The notes: a model not told the origin generated them from the letters alone. DNA of 55,594 nt from Caenispirillum bisanense (GCA_945877815.1 CAMDWJ010000027.1:1-55594), one strand, 5' to 3'. Shown: positions 8,352-17,836, numbered from the stretch's first letter. Program-made: numbers and translations.

Positions 8352-9185
8352 TTAAACCCTCACCCGATCTTGGGATCGATACAATCCGTTCGCGGAACGG
8401 CACCCCAAAGCACTCGATAAACGCCGCGCCTGTTCGATTACGATACCGGAGATTTCCGGAAGCCGCTTCTCGTCCCATCGGAATTCGGGGACGGTCACGC
8501 TCATACTGCCGAAGACCGAACCTTGCGCGCCAAACAAAGGTGCCGCAATGCCCACCGCACCCTGGAGCTTCTGCGAGCGCGAATAAACAAAGCCGTTGCG
8601 TCGGATATCGGCGAGAATCGCCAGAAATTCGTCGAGCGGCGGCAAAGCGCCGCCATTGGCCGGGGAAACATCGGCCGATTCGTAAATTGAGCGAACCTCA
8701 TCCTCCGGCAGATGCGCGAGGATTGCGCGCGAACGCGCCCCCCAGGTGACGGCCGACGGCTTGAATTTCTCATGCGTGTAGGTAAGCGGATGACTCGAGC
8801 TAACCGTCTGCGCGATCATGGTTTTGCGTTCGGCAGGGAGATACAGATTCAGCAGGCAAAATTCGTCGCATTTGTCGACGACGGCCCGCATATAAGGGAG
8901 CGCCAGTTTGGGGATGCGCGTCTTGTTGACGACAAGCGCGCCGAGGCGAAAGAACTCGGTGCCCGCGTGATAGCGATGGCCGTTTTCACCACGTTCCACC
9001 AACCCCTGTTCCATCAGCAGATGAAGCAGGCGATGGATGGTGCTGGGCGCCAATTGCAGTTGATCGGACAGTGCCTTGATCGACACATCCTCATCGGCCT
9101 CGGCAAGCGAGCGCAGGATCACTGCGGCGCGCGCGACGGTGCCGAGCGTATCCGTTTCGCGGGCGCTGTTTCCGTTGCGCGGCAT
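8352..9185 (-). CDS. IclR-family transcriptional regulator
   Basis: A 277-residue regulator: an N-terminal winged helix-turn-helix (SIKALSDQLQLAPSTIHRLLHL) followed by the IclR effector domain that binds small organic acids. The start at 9185 follows TTGGAGTC; the frame is open to 9272, but the extra residues lie outside the family. It is divergent from the TPP-enzyme operon and upstream of a CoA-transferase on its own strand. A perfect palindrome of IclR type lies between it and the divergent operon, so it most likely controls both directions in response to a pathway intermediate. Confidence 0.9.
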   Translation of the reverse strand: MPRNGNSARETDTLGTVARAAVILRSLAEADEDVSIKALSDQLQLAPSTIHRLLHLLMEQGLVERGENGHRYHAGTEFFRLGALVVNKTRIPKLALPYMRAVVDKCDEFCLLNLYLPAERKTMIAQTVSSSHPLTYTHEKFKPSAVTWGARSRAILAHLPEDEVRSIYESADVSPANGGALPPLDEFLAILADIRRNGFVYSRSQKLQGAVGIAAPLFGAQGSVFGSMSVTVPEFRWDEKRLPEISGIVIEQARRLSSALGCRSANGLYRSQDRVRV

Positions 9186-9275
9186 CGTTTTAGACTCCAA
9201 GAACGTGCGCGGTGCACGCATCATGATTGACGCCGTGTGATGCCCTAAGACCGGCCATAATTCCTCCCGCAACTC

Positions 9276-9292
9276 TTTCCATTGAATGGAAA
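9276..9292. promoter_or_regulatory. Perfect palindrome, probable IclR-family operator
   Basis: TTTCCATTGAATGGAAA is an 8+1+8 perfect inverted repeat in the 206-base divergent gap between the iclR-type gene and the TPP-enzyme operon. IclR-family proteins often bind TGGAAA/TTTCCA-like sites, and these arms have that form. A possible -35 (TTGACG, 9303-9308) for the plus-strand operon begins 10 bases downstream, with a weak -10 (CTAGGG) 17 bases further on. Confidence 0.7.
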
Positions 9293-9391
9293 CTAATTTT
9301 ATTTGACGGAACGGTAAGACGACTCCTAGGGTGCGTCAAGTTTTGATACGGTGCGCCCTTCTTACAACAAGCACTGCCTAGGGAGGAATTC

Positions 9392-11164
9392 ATGCCAGAT
9401 ACCGCAAAACCGGGCTCGAACGTTCGCGTGTGGGGCAGCGATGTCGTCGCGGCCGCGATACGCGAGCAAAATTTTCCCTACGCCGTCCTGAACCCGGGCG
9501 CGTCCTATCGCGGTCTGCATGACAGCCTGGTTAATTACACCGGCAACGAAAATCCAAAGATGCTGGTGGTGCTCCATGAAGAACATGCGCTCGCCATCGC
9601 GCACGGTTATGCGACCGTGACCGATAAGCCGCTCGCCGCGATCGTGCATTCAAACGTTGGCCTGATGCATGCGACCATGGGCGTGTTCGATGCCTGGTGC
9701 GCACGCGTGCCGGTCGTCCTTTTCGGCGCCACCGGGCCGATCGATGCCGCCCAGCGCCGCCCGTGGATCGACTGGATACACACGACCGCCGACCAGGCCT
9801 CGATGATACGCAATTACATCAAATGGGACGACACGCCGGGCTCGGCCGAGGCCGCCGTCGAATCCATCCGCCGCGCCAGCATTCTCGCGCGTACGCAACC
9901 CTGCGGTCCAGTCTATATCAACGTTGATGCGACCATCCAGGAGCAGGAACTCGACGAATGGCCGGCCACGCAACCGTTGGAAAGCTATCAAGTCCCTAAT
10001 CCGCCGGCCCCCAATGCCGCCGATCTCGACAAGGCGGTGCAATGGCTCGACGAGGGCAAAGACGTCGTTATCCTCGCTGGGCGCATGAGCCGCAGCGAAA
10101 AGGCCTGGACGGAACGCATCGCGCTCGCGGAAGCCCTGGGTGCGCGCGTTTTCCTTGGCGGCCAGCCGGGAGCGTTCCCGACCACGCATCCCAGCTTCTC
10201 CGGTGAGAGCGGGTTCAATCTGCGTCCAGACATAAAGGAAAGCATCCGCAAGGCCGATGTCATCCTGGCGCTCGAATATCTCGATATCGGCGGCACGCTG
10301 ATGCAAGTCTTCCCAGCCGGCCAGCCGCGTCACACCAAGATCATCAATTGCTCGATCGAGTACCAGCTGCACAATGGCTGGATCATGGACTACCACGTGC
10401 TACCCATGTGCGATCTACATATCGCCACGACCACCGAGCAATTGACCGGCGCGCTGCTCGGCCGCGTGAAGAAAAAGCCCAATGCGATGAAGGGCAAGCA
10501 AAGCGCATATTCGTTGCCGCCGATGCCGACCGGCAAGGGCGAGATCGGCATCAGGGATCTCGCTGCGACCTTCCTCAACGTCACCAAGGATATGGAAATC
10601 GCCCTGATGGGCCGCCCGATCGGCTGGCCACCGAACGCGACCAAGATCAGTCATCCGCACGATTGGCTGGGCGGATCGCATGGCGGCGGTGTGGGTGCGG
10701 GCCCGGGCCTCGCGGTCGGAACCGCTCTGGCATTGCGCGATCTAAAATCGCCCCGCCTGCCGGTTATGGTGCTGGGCGATGGTGACTTCACCATGGGCTG
10801 CAACGCCATCTGGACAGCGGCCAACGAAAAAATCCCGATGCTGCTGATCGTCGCCAATAACCGCGCATACTTTAATGACGAGTTGCATCAGCAAAACGTT
10901 GCCAAGACACGCGAGCGCCCGCAAGAGCGCGCCTGGATCGGTCAGCGCATCGAAGATCCCGCTCCCGATATGTCCGCCATCGCCAAAGGCTTCGGCCTCG
11001 ACGGCGAAGGTCCGATCGAAAATCTCGAAGATCTGCCGAAGGCGCTGGAAAGAGCCTTCGCCGCGGTGAAAGCGGGAAAGTCCTACGTGCTCGATGTCGT
11101 CACAAAACGCGAATATGCGCACGCGCCGCTAACCGAGGGCCGCAAGGCTACCGGCGAGAAATAA
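9392..11164 (+). CDS. Thiamine-pyrophosphate-dependent enzyme (acetolactate synthase / benzoylformate decarboxylase superfamily)
   Basis: A 590-residue TPP enzyme with the usual three domains: N-terminal pyrimidine-binding (catalytic Glu in HEEHAL, about residue 63), a central domain, and a C-terminal diphosphate-binding domain with GDGDFTMG leading to IVANN. Enzymes of this fold decarboxylate 2-oxo acids or ligate or cleave C-C bonds. The start at 9392 follows GGGAGGAATTC. It is the first gene of the operon that continues with UbiD, the molybdenum hydroxylase and a class II aldolase, so decarboxylation of an aromatic 2-oxo acid is plausible. Acetolactate synthesis is unlikely, since no regulatory subunit is present. 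Confidence 0.85.
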   Translation: MPDTAKPGSNVRVWGSDVVAAAIREQNFPYAVLNPGASYRGLHDSLVNYTGNENPKMLVVLHEEHALAIAHGYATVTDKPLAAIVHSNVGLMHATMGVFDAWCARVPVVLFGATGPIDAAQRRPWIDWIHTTADQASMIRNYIKWDDTPGSAEAAVESIRRASILARTQPCGPVYINVDATIQEQELDEWPATQPLESYQVPNPPAPNAADLDKAVQWLDEGKDVVILAGRMSRSEKAWTERIALAEALGARVFLGGQPGAFPTTHPSFSGESGFNLRPDIKESIRKADVILALEYLDIGGTLMQVFPAGQPRHTKIINCSIEYQLHNGWIMDYHVLPMCDLHIATTTEQLTGALLGRVKKKPNAMKGKQSAYSLPPMPTGKGEIGIRDLAATFLNVTKDMEIALMGRPIGWPPNATKISHPHDWLGGSHGGGVGAGPGLAVGTALALRDLKSPRLPVMVLGDGDFTMGCNAIWTAANEKIPMLLIVANNRAYFNDELHQQNVAKTRERPQERAWIGQRIEDPAPDMSAIAKGFGLDGEGPIENLEDLPKALERAFAAVKAGKSYVLDVVTKREYAHAPLTEGRKATGEK

Positions 11165-11210
11165 AGGCGGACCAAGCGCGATGTAAAAGAACGTCCACAG
11201 GGAGACATAA

Positions 11211-12897
11211 ATGGCGCGGCAATCGCAAGCCGCACGTAAGACCGAGAAGAATCCGACGCGCACCTACAACGACTTCCGCCAGCATATCGAAGCGCTCGAT
11301 AAGGCTGGGCTGCTCTACACGATCGACCGCGCGGGTCAACAAGGATACCGAGTTGCATCCTCTGGTGCGCTGGCAGTTCCGGGGCGGTGTCCCGGAATCG
11401 CTCCGCAAGGCGTTCTTGTTCACCAATGTTGTGGATTCGCGCGGGCGCAAGTTCGATATGCCCGTGCTGGTCGGAGGCCTGAGCGCCACTCCCAAGATCT
11501 ACTCGGTCGGGATGAACGTGCCGATCCCCGATATCGGCGATCATTGGGCGAAGGCGCAGTCCGCACCGATCGAACCGATCGTAGTGGGCGAAGGTTCGTG
11601 CCAAGACATCATCATCGAAGGCCTGGACCTGATTGGCGAAGGCAATGGGCTCGACGCCTTGCCGGTGCCGATCTCCAGCCCCGGTTATCATTCCGCGCCC
11701 TATTTTACCGCGACCGCGTTCGTCACCAAGGACCCTGACACCGGCACCCAGAACATGGGCACCTATCGCTGCGGGCTCAAGGCATCGGACCGGATGGCGG
11801 TGATGATGTCGGGCGGTTCGGGCGGACGCGTGAACTGGCTCAAATATAAGGAAAAGGGCGAACCCATGCCGGCAGCCCTAGTGCTCGGCGCTCCGCCGCT
11901 GGTGAACTACTGCGCACCACAACGATTTCGCATCAATGTCGATGAGGTCGCCGTCGCCGGCGGCGCCGCGGGCGAGCCGTTCCATCAGACCCGCGCCCAT
12001 TCGGTCGATCTGCTGGTGCCGGCCGATTCGGAAATCGTCATCGAAGGGCTCGTCGATACCGACTATCTCGAACCCGAAGGCCCGTTCGGCGAGAGCCACG
12101 GCTATGTGGCGCTCGAAGCCTTCCATTTTTCCATGCGCATCACCGCAATCACCATGCGCAAGAACGCGGTACTGCCGTCCATCATCAGCCAAGTGACGCC
12201 GTCGGAATCCTCAATCGTCAAGCGCGTGGCGATGGAGCCGCAATTCCTGCGCCACCTGCGCAACGATCTCGGACTGCGCTGCGTGAAGAAAGTCATCATG
12301 CACGAGCCGTTGACCAATATCCGCCCCGTCATCTTCCTGCAGATAGAACGCGGCGCGCCGACAACCGAGGTGTGGCGGGCGCTCTACGGCGTCAGCAGCT
12401 ATTCGAGCAATTGCGGCAAATTCTGCATCGCGCTCAACGAGGATATCGACCCGACCAATGGCGACTTCCTGCTATGGGCGCTCGCCTATCGCACCATCCC
12501 CCATCTGGATGTGCAGATCCTCGGCCATCGCCAGCCTGGCCACGGCCCCAAGGCCGATCGCGGCACGGACGAGGATTCGACCATGCTGATCGATGCGACC
12601 CTGAAGGGCGACATGCCGCCGATCGCGCTGCCGAAAAAAGAATATATGGAAGGCGCCAAAAAAATCTGGGAGTAACTTGGCCTGCCGCCGCTCACCCCCG
12701 AGGCGCCGTGGCACGGATATAGCTTGGGCAATTGGATGGACCGCTGGGACGAGATGGCGGCGCGCGCGGTGGCCGGCGATTACATGGAAACCGGGCGGCG
12801 CAGCCACCAGATGCGGCGCAACGACGTGGCCCCCGCGACCAGCGTGCGTAAGACGCTCGATCCCAACGCTAAAGACGACAGCGACGGCGGCGAATGA
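11211..12897 (+). pseudogene. UbiD-family prenylated-FMN decarboxylase, broken by a frameshift and an in-frame stop
   Basis: UbiD enzymes reversibly decarboxylate aromatic or unsaturated acids using prenylated FMN. The N-terminus (NDFRQHIEALDKAGLLYTID) reads from the ATG at 11211, which follows AGGGAGACAT. At 11333-11335 (GGG) one extra base shifts the frame; the body resumes as VNKDTELHPLVRW and includes the family segment GPFGESHGY. At 12673-12675 a TAA interrupts AKKIWE, yet the same frame continues for 73 codons (LGLPPLTPEAPWHGYS) to a TGA at 12895 that overlaps the next ATG. Repairing both gives about 561 residues. An intact-only call would be 11353-12675. No UbiX gene is in the window. 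Confidence 0.8.
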
Positions 12898-13760
12898 AAC
12901 CACCCCCGTTCACCTATCACAATCCATCGAGCCTCGACGAAGCCTTCGATCTGCTGGTCGCTTGCAAAAACGCGCGCGTATTGGCGGGCGGGCAATCGCT
13001 CATCCCGATGCTCAACTTTCGCTATCTGCAGCCCGATCACATCATCGATGTCGCCGGCATCAAGAACATCAGCGGCATCGAGATGCGCAATGACGATCTC
13101 CACATCGGCGCCATGACACGCCAGCGCGAGGTCGAATTTTCAGATCTCGTCGCCCAGCACTGTCCCTTGATGCACGAGGCCATCCGACAGGTCGGCCATC
13201 GCCAGACGCGCAATCGCGGCACGGTCGGCGGTTCGCTCGCCCATCTCGACCCAGCAGCCGAATTGCCGCTGGTCGCCTGCGCCACCGGGGCGACGATCCA
13301 TGTCGCCGGCAAACGCGGCAAGCGCGACTTCGCCTTTGCCGATTACGCGCTGGGCTTCATGACTCCCGCAATCGAACCCGACGAGATGGTGACCGGCGTG
13401 ACCGTTCCCGCCTGGGCGCCCGGCCATGGCGCGGCCTTTGTCGAATTCGCGCGGCGCGAGGGTGATTTCGCCATGGTCGCGGTCGCGGTCTTGCTCGAAC
13501 TCGATGCAAAGGGCGTGATCGCGCGCGCTTCGCTCGCCCTTGGCGGTGCCATGGCCACCGCCCAATGCATGCCGGAAGCCGAAGCAGCACTCATCGGCCA
13601 AAAACCGACCACCGAAACCTTCGCGGCGGCCGCCGGAGCCTGCACGAAGATCGAGGCGATGGACGATGTCCATGCGCCGGCCGCCTATCGCCAGCACCTC
13701 GCCGGTGTGCTCGCGCGCCGTGCGTTGGCTGCAGCATACGAACGGACGACCAAGGTATGA
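12894..13760 (+). CDS. FAD-binding medium subunit of a molybdenum hydroxylase (CoxM-like)
   Basis: A 288-residue flavoprotein subunit of the xanthine oxidase / CO dehydrogenase type. AGGQSLIPMLNFR near residue 45 and the TRNRGTVGGSLAHLDP segment near residue 105 are the two FAD-binding motifs. It carries electrons from the iron-sulfur subunit to an acceptor. ATGA overlaps link it to the UbiD gene upstream and to the small subunit downstream, so M, S and L are translated as a set. Confidence 0.9.
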   Translation: MKPPPFTYHNPSSLDEAFDLLVACKNARVLAGGQSLIPMLNFRYLQPDHIIDVAGIKNISGIEMRNDDLHIGAMTRQREVEFSDLVAQHCPLMHEAIRQVGHRQTRNRGTVGGSLAHLDPAAELPLVACATGATIHVAGKRGKRDFAFADYALGFMTPAIEPDEMVTGVTVPAWAPGHGAAFVEFARREGDFAMVAVAVLLELDAKGVIARASLALGGAMATAQCMPEAEAALIGQKPTTETFAAAAGACTKIEAMDDVHAPAAYRQHLAGVLARRALAAAYERTTKV

Positions 13761-14239
13761 CCGACACACGCACCATTACCGTCACGGTCAACGGCAAATC
13801 CTATACCAAGGACGTGCCAACCCGGCTGTTGCTGTCCGACTTTCTGCGTCACGAGCTAATGCTGACCGGCACCCATGTTGGCTGCGAACACGGCGTGTGC
13901 GGCGCCTGCACCGTGCTGCTTGACGGCCGCTCGGCGCGCAGTTGTCTGACCCTTGCCGTACAAGCAAACGGACACGAGGTGACGACCATCGAAGGCATCG
14001 CACCGGAAGGGAGCAATGAACTCCATCCGCTGCAACAGGCCTTTCAGGACCATCACGGATTGCAATGCGGCTATTGCACGCCGGGCATGTTGACGACCTT
14101 GATCGAATTGCTACGCGACAATCCAACTCCGAGCGAAAGCGAGGTGCGTTCGGCGATCTCCGGGAATCTTTGTCGCTGCACCGGCTATCAGGGGATCGTG
14201 GAGGCGACGCTCGACGCCGCCCGGAAGATGCGCGCATGA
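13757..14239 (+). CDS. [2Fe-2S] small subunit of a molybdenum hydroxylase (CoxS-like)
   Basis: A 160-residue iron-sulfur protein. Cys43, Cys48, Cys51 and Cys63 (CEHGVCGAC and RSC) form the plant-type [2Fe-2S] cluster; the C-terminal CGYC and CRC pairs hold the second cluster close to the molybdenum cofactor. It is the standard length for the family. It overlaps the genes on both sides by four bases. No signal for export is present, so the complex is cytoplasmic. Confidence 0.92.
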   Translation: MTDTRTITVTVNGKSYTKDVPTRLLLSDFLRHELMLTGTHVGCEHGVCGACTVLLDGRSARSCLTLAVQANGHEVTTIEGIAPEGSNELHPLQQAFQDHHGLQCGYCTPGMLTTLIELLRDNPTPSESEVRSAISGNLCRCTGYQGIVEATLDAARKMRA

Positions 14240-16584
14240 GCGAAAGATTGGTAGGCAAGGCGATCAAGCGCCTAGAAGATCCCGCCTTGCTCACAGGGCG
14301 GGGTCGCTTCGTCGACGATTTCCATCTGCCCGGCACCCTACACGCCGCCTTCGTGCGCAGTGAGGAAGCCCACGCCAAGATCAACGGTATCGATAAAAGT
14401 GCTGCCGTTGCCTTGCCCGGCGTGCATGCCGTGCTCACCCTCGCCGATCTGCCGAAGCGCTTCCACGCCATGCGGATGCACGGGATGCCGAACCCCCATG
14501 TGACGCAGAACATCATGCCCTACGTCTTGGCCAAGGACGAAGTCTGCCATGTCGGCGAACCGATCGCGATCGTGATCGCCGACGACCGCTATATCGCCGA
14601 GGATGCAGCGGCACTGGTGATGGTCGATTACGAACCCTTGCCGACGGCGGGCGATTGCCGCGCCGCCATGGCGCCGGGTGCCGCGCTCGCGCACATGAAT
14701 TCGCCAGACAATATCGCTGCCATGCTGCATTTCGGCTATGGCGATATCGATGCGGCCTTCAAGAACGCCGCGCATGTGGTCAAAGAAAATCTGTTCATGC
14801 ATCGCGGCCTCGGCCATTCCATCGAAGGGCGCGCCGTGCTCGCCCACTACGACACCTTCGCCGATCATCTGACGGTCTATACCGCGAGCCAGGGCCCGCA
14901 TGCCGCCAAGCGCGCGATCGTCGGCATGCTCGATTGGGATGAGGAGCGCGTGCGCGTCGTTGCACTTGATGTCGGCGGCGGCTTCGGCCCGAAAATGAGT
15001 TTCTATGCCGAGCAAATTGTGACCGTGCTCGCCTCGCTGCACGTCAACCGCCCGGTCAAATGGATCGAGGACCGGCGCGAGCATTTCAATTCCGCGACAC
15101 AGGAACGCGATCAATATTGGGACGTCGAGATGGCGATGGACGCCCAGGGCAAGATCCTCGGCCTGCGCATCGCCATGATCCACGACAAGGGCGCCTTCAT
15201 GCCACACGGTACGATCCTGCCGCATATTTCCTGCACCACAGTGCCCGGCCCCTTCATCATCCCGGCCTACAAGATCGATTGCTCGGTCGTACTCACAAAC
15301 AAGCCGCCGGTCGCCCCGGTGCGCGGCGCCGGGCGGCCACAGGCGGTTTTTGCCATGGAGCGGATCATGGATGCGGCGGCAGCCAAACTCGGTCTCGACC
15401 GCGTCGAGATCCGCAGGCGCAATTTGATTCCGGCCGAAGCGATGCCCTATTCGATAGGGCTGACGTTCCGCGACGGCAAACCGCTGACCTACGATTCCGG
15501 CGATTATCCGCAGCTCTTCGACAAAGTGACGAAAGCCGCCGATTACGCGGGCTTCGCCAAGCGCCAGGAAGCGGCACTCAAAAATGGACGCTATATCGGC
15601 ATTGGGATCGCGAGTGCGATCGAGGGAACCGGTCTCGGCCCCTTTGAGGGTGCGACGGTACGCATCGGGCCATCCGGCACCGTCACACTGCTGACCGGGG
15701 CCGCCGACCAGGGGCAAGGCCATGCGACTACCGTCGCGCAGATCTGTGCCGAGCAGTTCGGCATCCGCCCGGACGACGTGCGGGTTGTGACCGCCGACAC
15801 CGCCGCCATCGCCAACGGCACCGGCACCTTCGCGAGCCGCCAGGCGGTCAATGCCGGATCGAGCACGCATCTCGCCGCGATCCAGGTGCGCGAAAAGGTG
15901 CTGGCCATCGCCTCGCATATTTTGGAAGCAGCCCCCAGCGACATCGAACTCGCCGATGGAAATGCGATAGTGAAGGGGACCGACAAGAAAATCAGTTTCC
16001 GCGATATTGCGCGCGCTGTGACCGGGCAATCGGGATTCGCGCTGCCCAAGGGGATCGAACCCGGCCTCGAAGCCACGCGTTATTTCACGCCCGAGCAGGC
16101 GGCCTATGCCAGCGGCAACCATATCGCCGAGGTCGAGGTCGATATCGAGACCGGCGGCGTGAAGGTCACCAACTATTGGATCTCGCACGATTGCGGCGTC
16201 GTCATCAATCCGCTGTTGGTCGAAGGGCAGGTCCAGGGCGGCCTCGCCCACGGCATCGGCAATGCGCTGCTTGAGTGGATGCATTACGACGCCGATACCT
16301 GCCAGCCGTTGACCACCACGCTCGCCGATTACCTGCTGCCGACCGCCGATGCGGTGCCGAAGGCGCTCATCAGTCACGTCGTCTCGCCCTCGCCGCTCAA
16401 TCCCCTGGGCGTCAAGGGTGCGGGCGAAGGCGGCACCATCCCGGCGCCGGCGGCCATCATCTCGGCCATCGAACATGCGCTCACCCCTTTTGGGGTTCAC
16501 TTGACCCAGGCGCCCGTTCCGCCGCACCATCTGGTCGAACTCATCAACAAGGGCCGCCGAAAAAATAGTGGCCTACTAGCTTAG
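14236..16584 (+). CDS. Molybdopterin-binding large subunit of a xanthine-oxidase-type hydroxylase (CoxL form II-like)
   Basis: A 782-residue catalytic subunit that binds molybdopterin cytosine dinucleotide. GGGFGPKM near residue 246 and GAGEGG near residue 730, with the catalytic Glu, are the main cofactor and active-site motifs. The segment that in true CO dehydrogenase (form I) carries the active-site Cys reads PVRGAGRPQAV here, so this is a general hydroxylase of aldehydes or (hetero)aromatics and not a CO oxidiser. ATGA overlap with the small subunit. The operon context suggests hydroxylation of an aromatic acid or CoA ester before or after decarboxylation. Confidence 0.9.
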   Translation: MSERLVGKAIKRLEDPALLTGRGRFVDDFHLPGTLHAAFVRSEEAHAKINGIDKSAAVALPGVHAVLTLADLPKRFHAMRMHGMPNPHVTQNIMPYVLAKDEVCHVGEPIAIVIADDRYIAEDAAALVMVDYEPLPTAGDCRAAMAPGAALAHMNSPDNIAAMLHFGYGDIDAAFKNAAHVVKENLFMHRGLGHSIEGRAVLAHYDTFADHLTVYTASQGPHAAKRAIVGMLDWDEERVRVVALDVGGGFGPKMSFYAEQIVTVLASLHVNRPVKWIEDRREHFNSATQERDQYWDVEMAMDAQGKILGLRIAMIHDKGAFMPHGTILPHISCTTVPGPFIIPAYKIDCSVVLTNKPPVAPVRGAGRPQAVFAMERIMDAAAAKLGLDRVEIRRRNLIPAEAMPYSIGLTFRDGKPLTYDSGDYPQLFDKVTKAADYAGFAKRQEAALKNGRYIGIGIASAIEGTGLGPFEGATVRIGPSGTVTLLTGAADQGQGHATTVAQICAEQFGIRPDDVRVVTADTAAIANGTGTFASRQAVNAGSSTHLAAIQVREKVLAIASHILEAAPSDIELADGNAIVKGTDKKISFRDIARAVTGQSGFALPKGIEPGLEATRYFTPEQAAYASGNHIAEVEVDIETGGVKVTNYWISHDCGVVINPLLVEGQVQGGLAHGIGNALLEWMHYDADTCQPLTTTLADYLLPTADAVPKALISHVVSPSPLNPLGVKGAGEGGTIPAPAAIISAIEHALTPFGVHLTQAPVPPHHLVELINKGRRKNSGLLA

Positions 16585-16594
16585 GAGGCAGCAG

Positions 16595-17380
16595 ATGCCC
16601 GACAGCACCCTATTCGCCTATCAGCCCGAATCCCTCGAAGGCAAAGTGTCCGACGCGGAATGGCAAACCCGCGTCGATATGGCGGCCTGCTACCGCGTCG
16701 CCTACCATTTCGGCTGGAACGACACGATCCACAATCATCTGTCGGCGCGCGTTCCCGACGAGCCCGAGAAGTTCCTGATGAACCCGCAAGGGCTCGGCTG
16801 GCACGAGATGACGGCAAGCTCGCTCATCAAGTCCGACTTCAACGGCAAGGACTACACCAAGAGCGACTTTCGCCTCGCCCCCGCGGGCCGCAATTTCCAC
16901 GGCGCGATCCTCAGGATGCGCCCGGACCTCAACTGCGTGTTCCACATCCACCCGATGGCCGCCACGGTCGTCTCGGCGACGCGCGACGGGTTGCTGCCGC
17001 TCGACCAAAGTTCGGCCATGATGTACGGCCGCGTGTCCTACCATGATTACGAGGGTTTGGCCGACGAAGCCGATGAAGGCCCGCGCATCGTCGAGCATCT
17101 CGGCAAAAACTATCTGATGGTCCTGTGGAACCATGGGTTGCTGACGGTGGGGCGCACCATCGCCGAAGCCATGGCGGGTATGGCCGGCCTCGCGAAGGCC
17201 TGCGAGAACCAGATGCATGTGCTGGCGATGAACCGTCCGTTCGAACTGGTGCCGGAAGAAATCTGCAAGAAGGCGCAGGAGAAAATCTACGAGCGCCATC
17301 AGGGGACTCCCGGGGGCGCACTCGAATTCAAGATGTACCGGCGCCTCGCCGAGAAGCTCGATCCGAGTTACAGGACGTAA
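16595..17380 (+). CDS. Class II aldolase/adducin family protein
   Basis: A 261-residue metal-dependent enzyme of the fuculose-aldolase fold. The zinc ligands are visible as HIHP (residues 109-112) and a later His in LWNHG. Members include sugar-phosphate aldolases and also aromatic decarboxylases such as 3,4-dihydroxyphthalate decarboxylase, which fits this operon better. The start follows AGGAGGCAGCAG. It is the last gene of the plus-strand operon; a family A repeat follows directly after its stop. Confidence 0.85.
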   Translation: MPDSTLFAYQPESLEGKVSDAEWQTRVDMAACYRVAYHFGWNDTIHNHLSARVPDEPEKFLMNPQGLGWHEMTASSLIKSDFNGKDYTKSDFRLAPAGRNFHGAILRMRPDLNCVFHIHPMAATVVSATRDGLLPLDQSSAMMYGRVSYHDYEGLADEADEGPRIVEHLGKNYLMVLWNHGLLTVGRTIAEAMAGMAGLAKACENQMHVLAMNRPFELVPEEICKKAQEKIYERHQGTPGGALEFKMYRRLAEKLDPSYRT

Positions 17381-17390
17381 GTGGCGGCCT

Positions 17391-17459
17391 CGCCCTTCGA
17401 CAAGCTCAGGGTGAGGCTGCTTGTTAGTCCTCATGCTGAGCCTGTCGAAGCATGAGGAC
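17391..17459. repeat. Intergenic palindromic repeat, family A (copy 2)
   Basis: CCTTCGACAAGCTCAGGGTG and, inverted, CTCATGCTGAGCCTGTCGAAG form two arms of the same element in opposite orientation, so the transcript can fold into a long hairpin after the aldolase gene. It is the clearest of the three copies (others at 256-352 and 44603-44672). Confidence 0.75.
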
Positions 17460-17544
17460 CGTGCCCGTCCGCGTCCCTGCTGAATTGATCGCCGCGCTCC
17501 TCGCCCCAAAATCCCGGGTTTTCGCCATATTTTCCTTTCCGTGC

Positions 17545-17643
17545 ATCGACATTGGATCGACATTTCATCGACATCGGATCGTCATTCGATAGGCTGGCAA
17601 TCGACAGGAAGTAGGCACCCCATCGACATTTTTTCGACCGGCT
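17545..17643. repeat. Phased 11-bp repeat array, core ATCGACAT
   Basis: Nine consecutive 11-base units occupy 17545-17643. Units 1-3 (17545, 17556, 17567) begin with exact ATCGACAT; unit 4 (17578) has ATCGTCAT; unit 6 (17600) has ATCGACAG; unit 8 (17622) is exact again; unit 9 (17633) has TTCGACC. Units 5 and 7 are divergent and share TAGGC at their second to sixth bases. Every unit keeps the 11-base register, close to one turn of DNA. The unit is not a multiple of three, so a coding origin is unlikely. The array lies in the 456-base gap between two convergent operons. Confidence 0.7.
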
Positions 17644-17836
17644 GGCCCGGGGCCAAACCTCCTCTGCGCGCGCCTTTCCGTTTCGAAAGGGCACGTTTTA
17701 CAAGGGCGCCGAAGATTATGGACGACGGTCAGTCTAGCCTGGACCGCCATTGCGAGTCAAGAAAATAATTCCAATTAAACAGATTTTATCATGAACCCAA
17801 ACCGTTCACACAGGCCGAGGTTCGCACACCGCACTG
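17644..17836. other. Intergenic stretch without a supported gene
   Basis: Only small inverted repeats are visible: TGGCCC-G-GGGCCA near 17642-17654 and CCTTTC/GAAAGG shortly after. The region just before the solute-binding gene's stop is AT-richer but has no clear terminator. Confidence 0.4.

Noticed and set aside
9392-11164. Biosynthetic acetolactate synthase (ilvB)
   Set aside because: No small regulatory subunit or ilvC nearby, and the gene heads a decarboxylase/hydroxylase operon.
14338-16530. 730-codon minus-strand open frame
   Set aside because: It lies antisense to the molybdenum hydroxylase large subunit, has the His/Arg/Asp-rich make-up of a GC-driven shadow frame and shows no domain.
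14236-16584. True aerobic CO dehydrogenase (form I CoxL)
   Set aside because: The expected active-site Cys motif is replaced by PVRGAGRPQAV, so only the broader hydroxylase family is supported.
17545-17643. CRISPR array
   Set aside because: Units are 11 bases with no longer spacers, and no cas genes are present.
17431-17750. Two short minus-strand frames, one with a CKTCPFE stretch resembling a Cys-rich motif
   Set aside because: They run through the family A repeat and the 11-bp array, lack ribosome sites, and the Cys pair is isolated.
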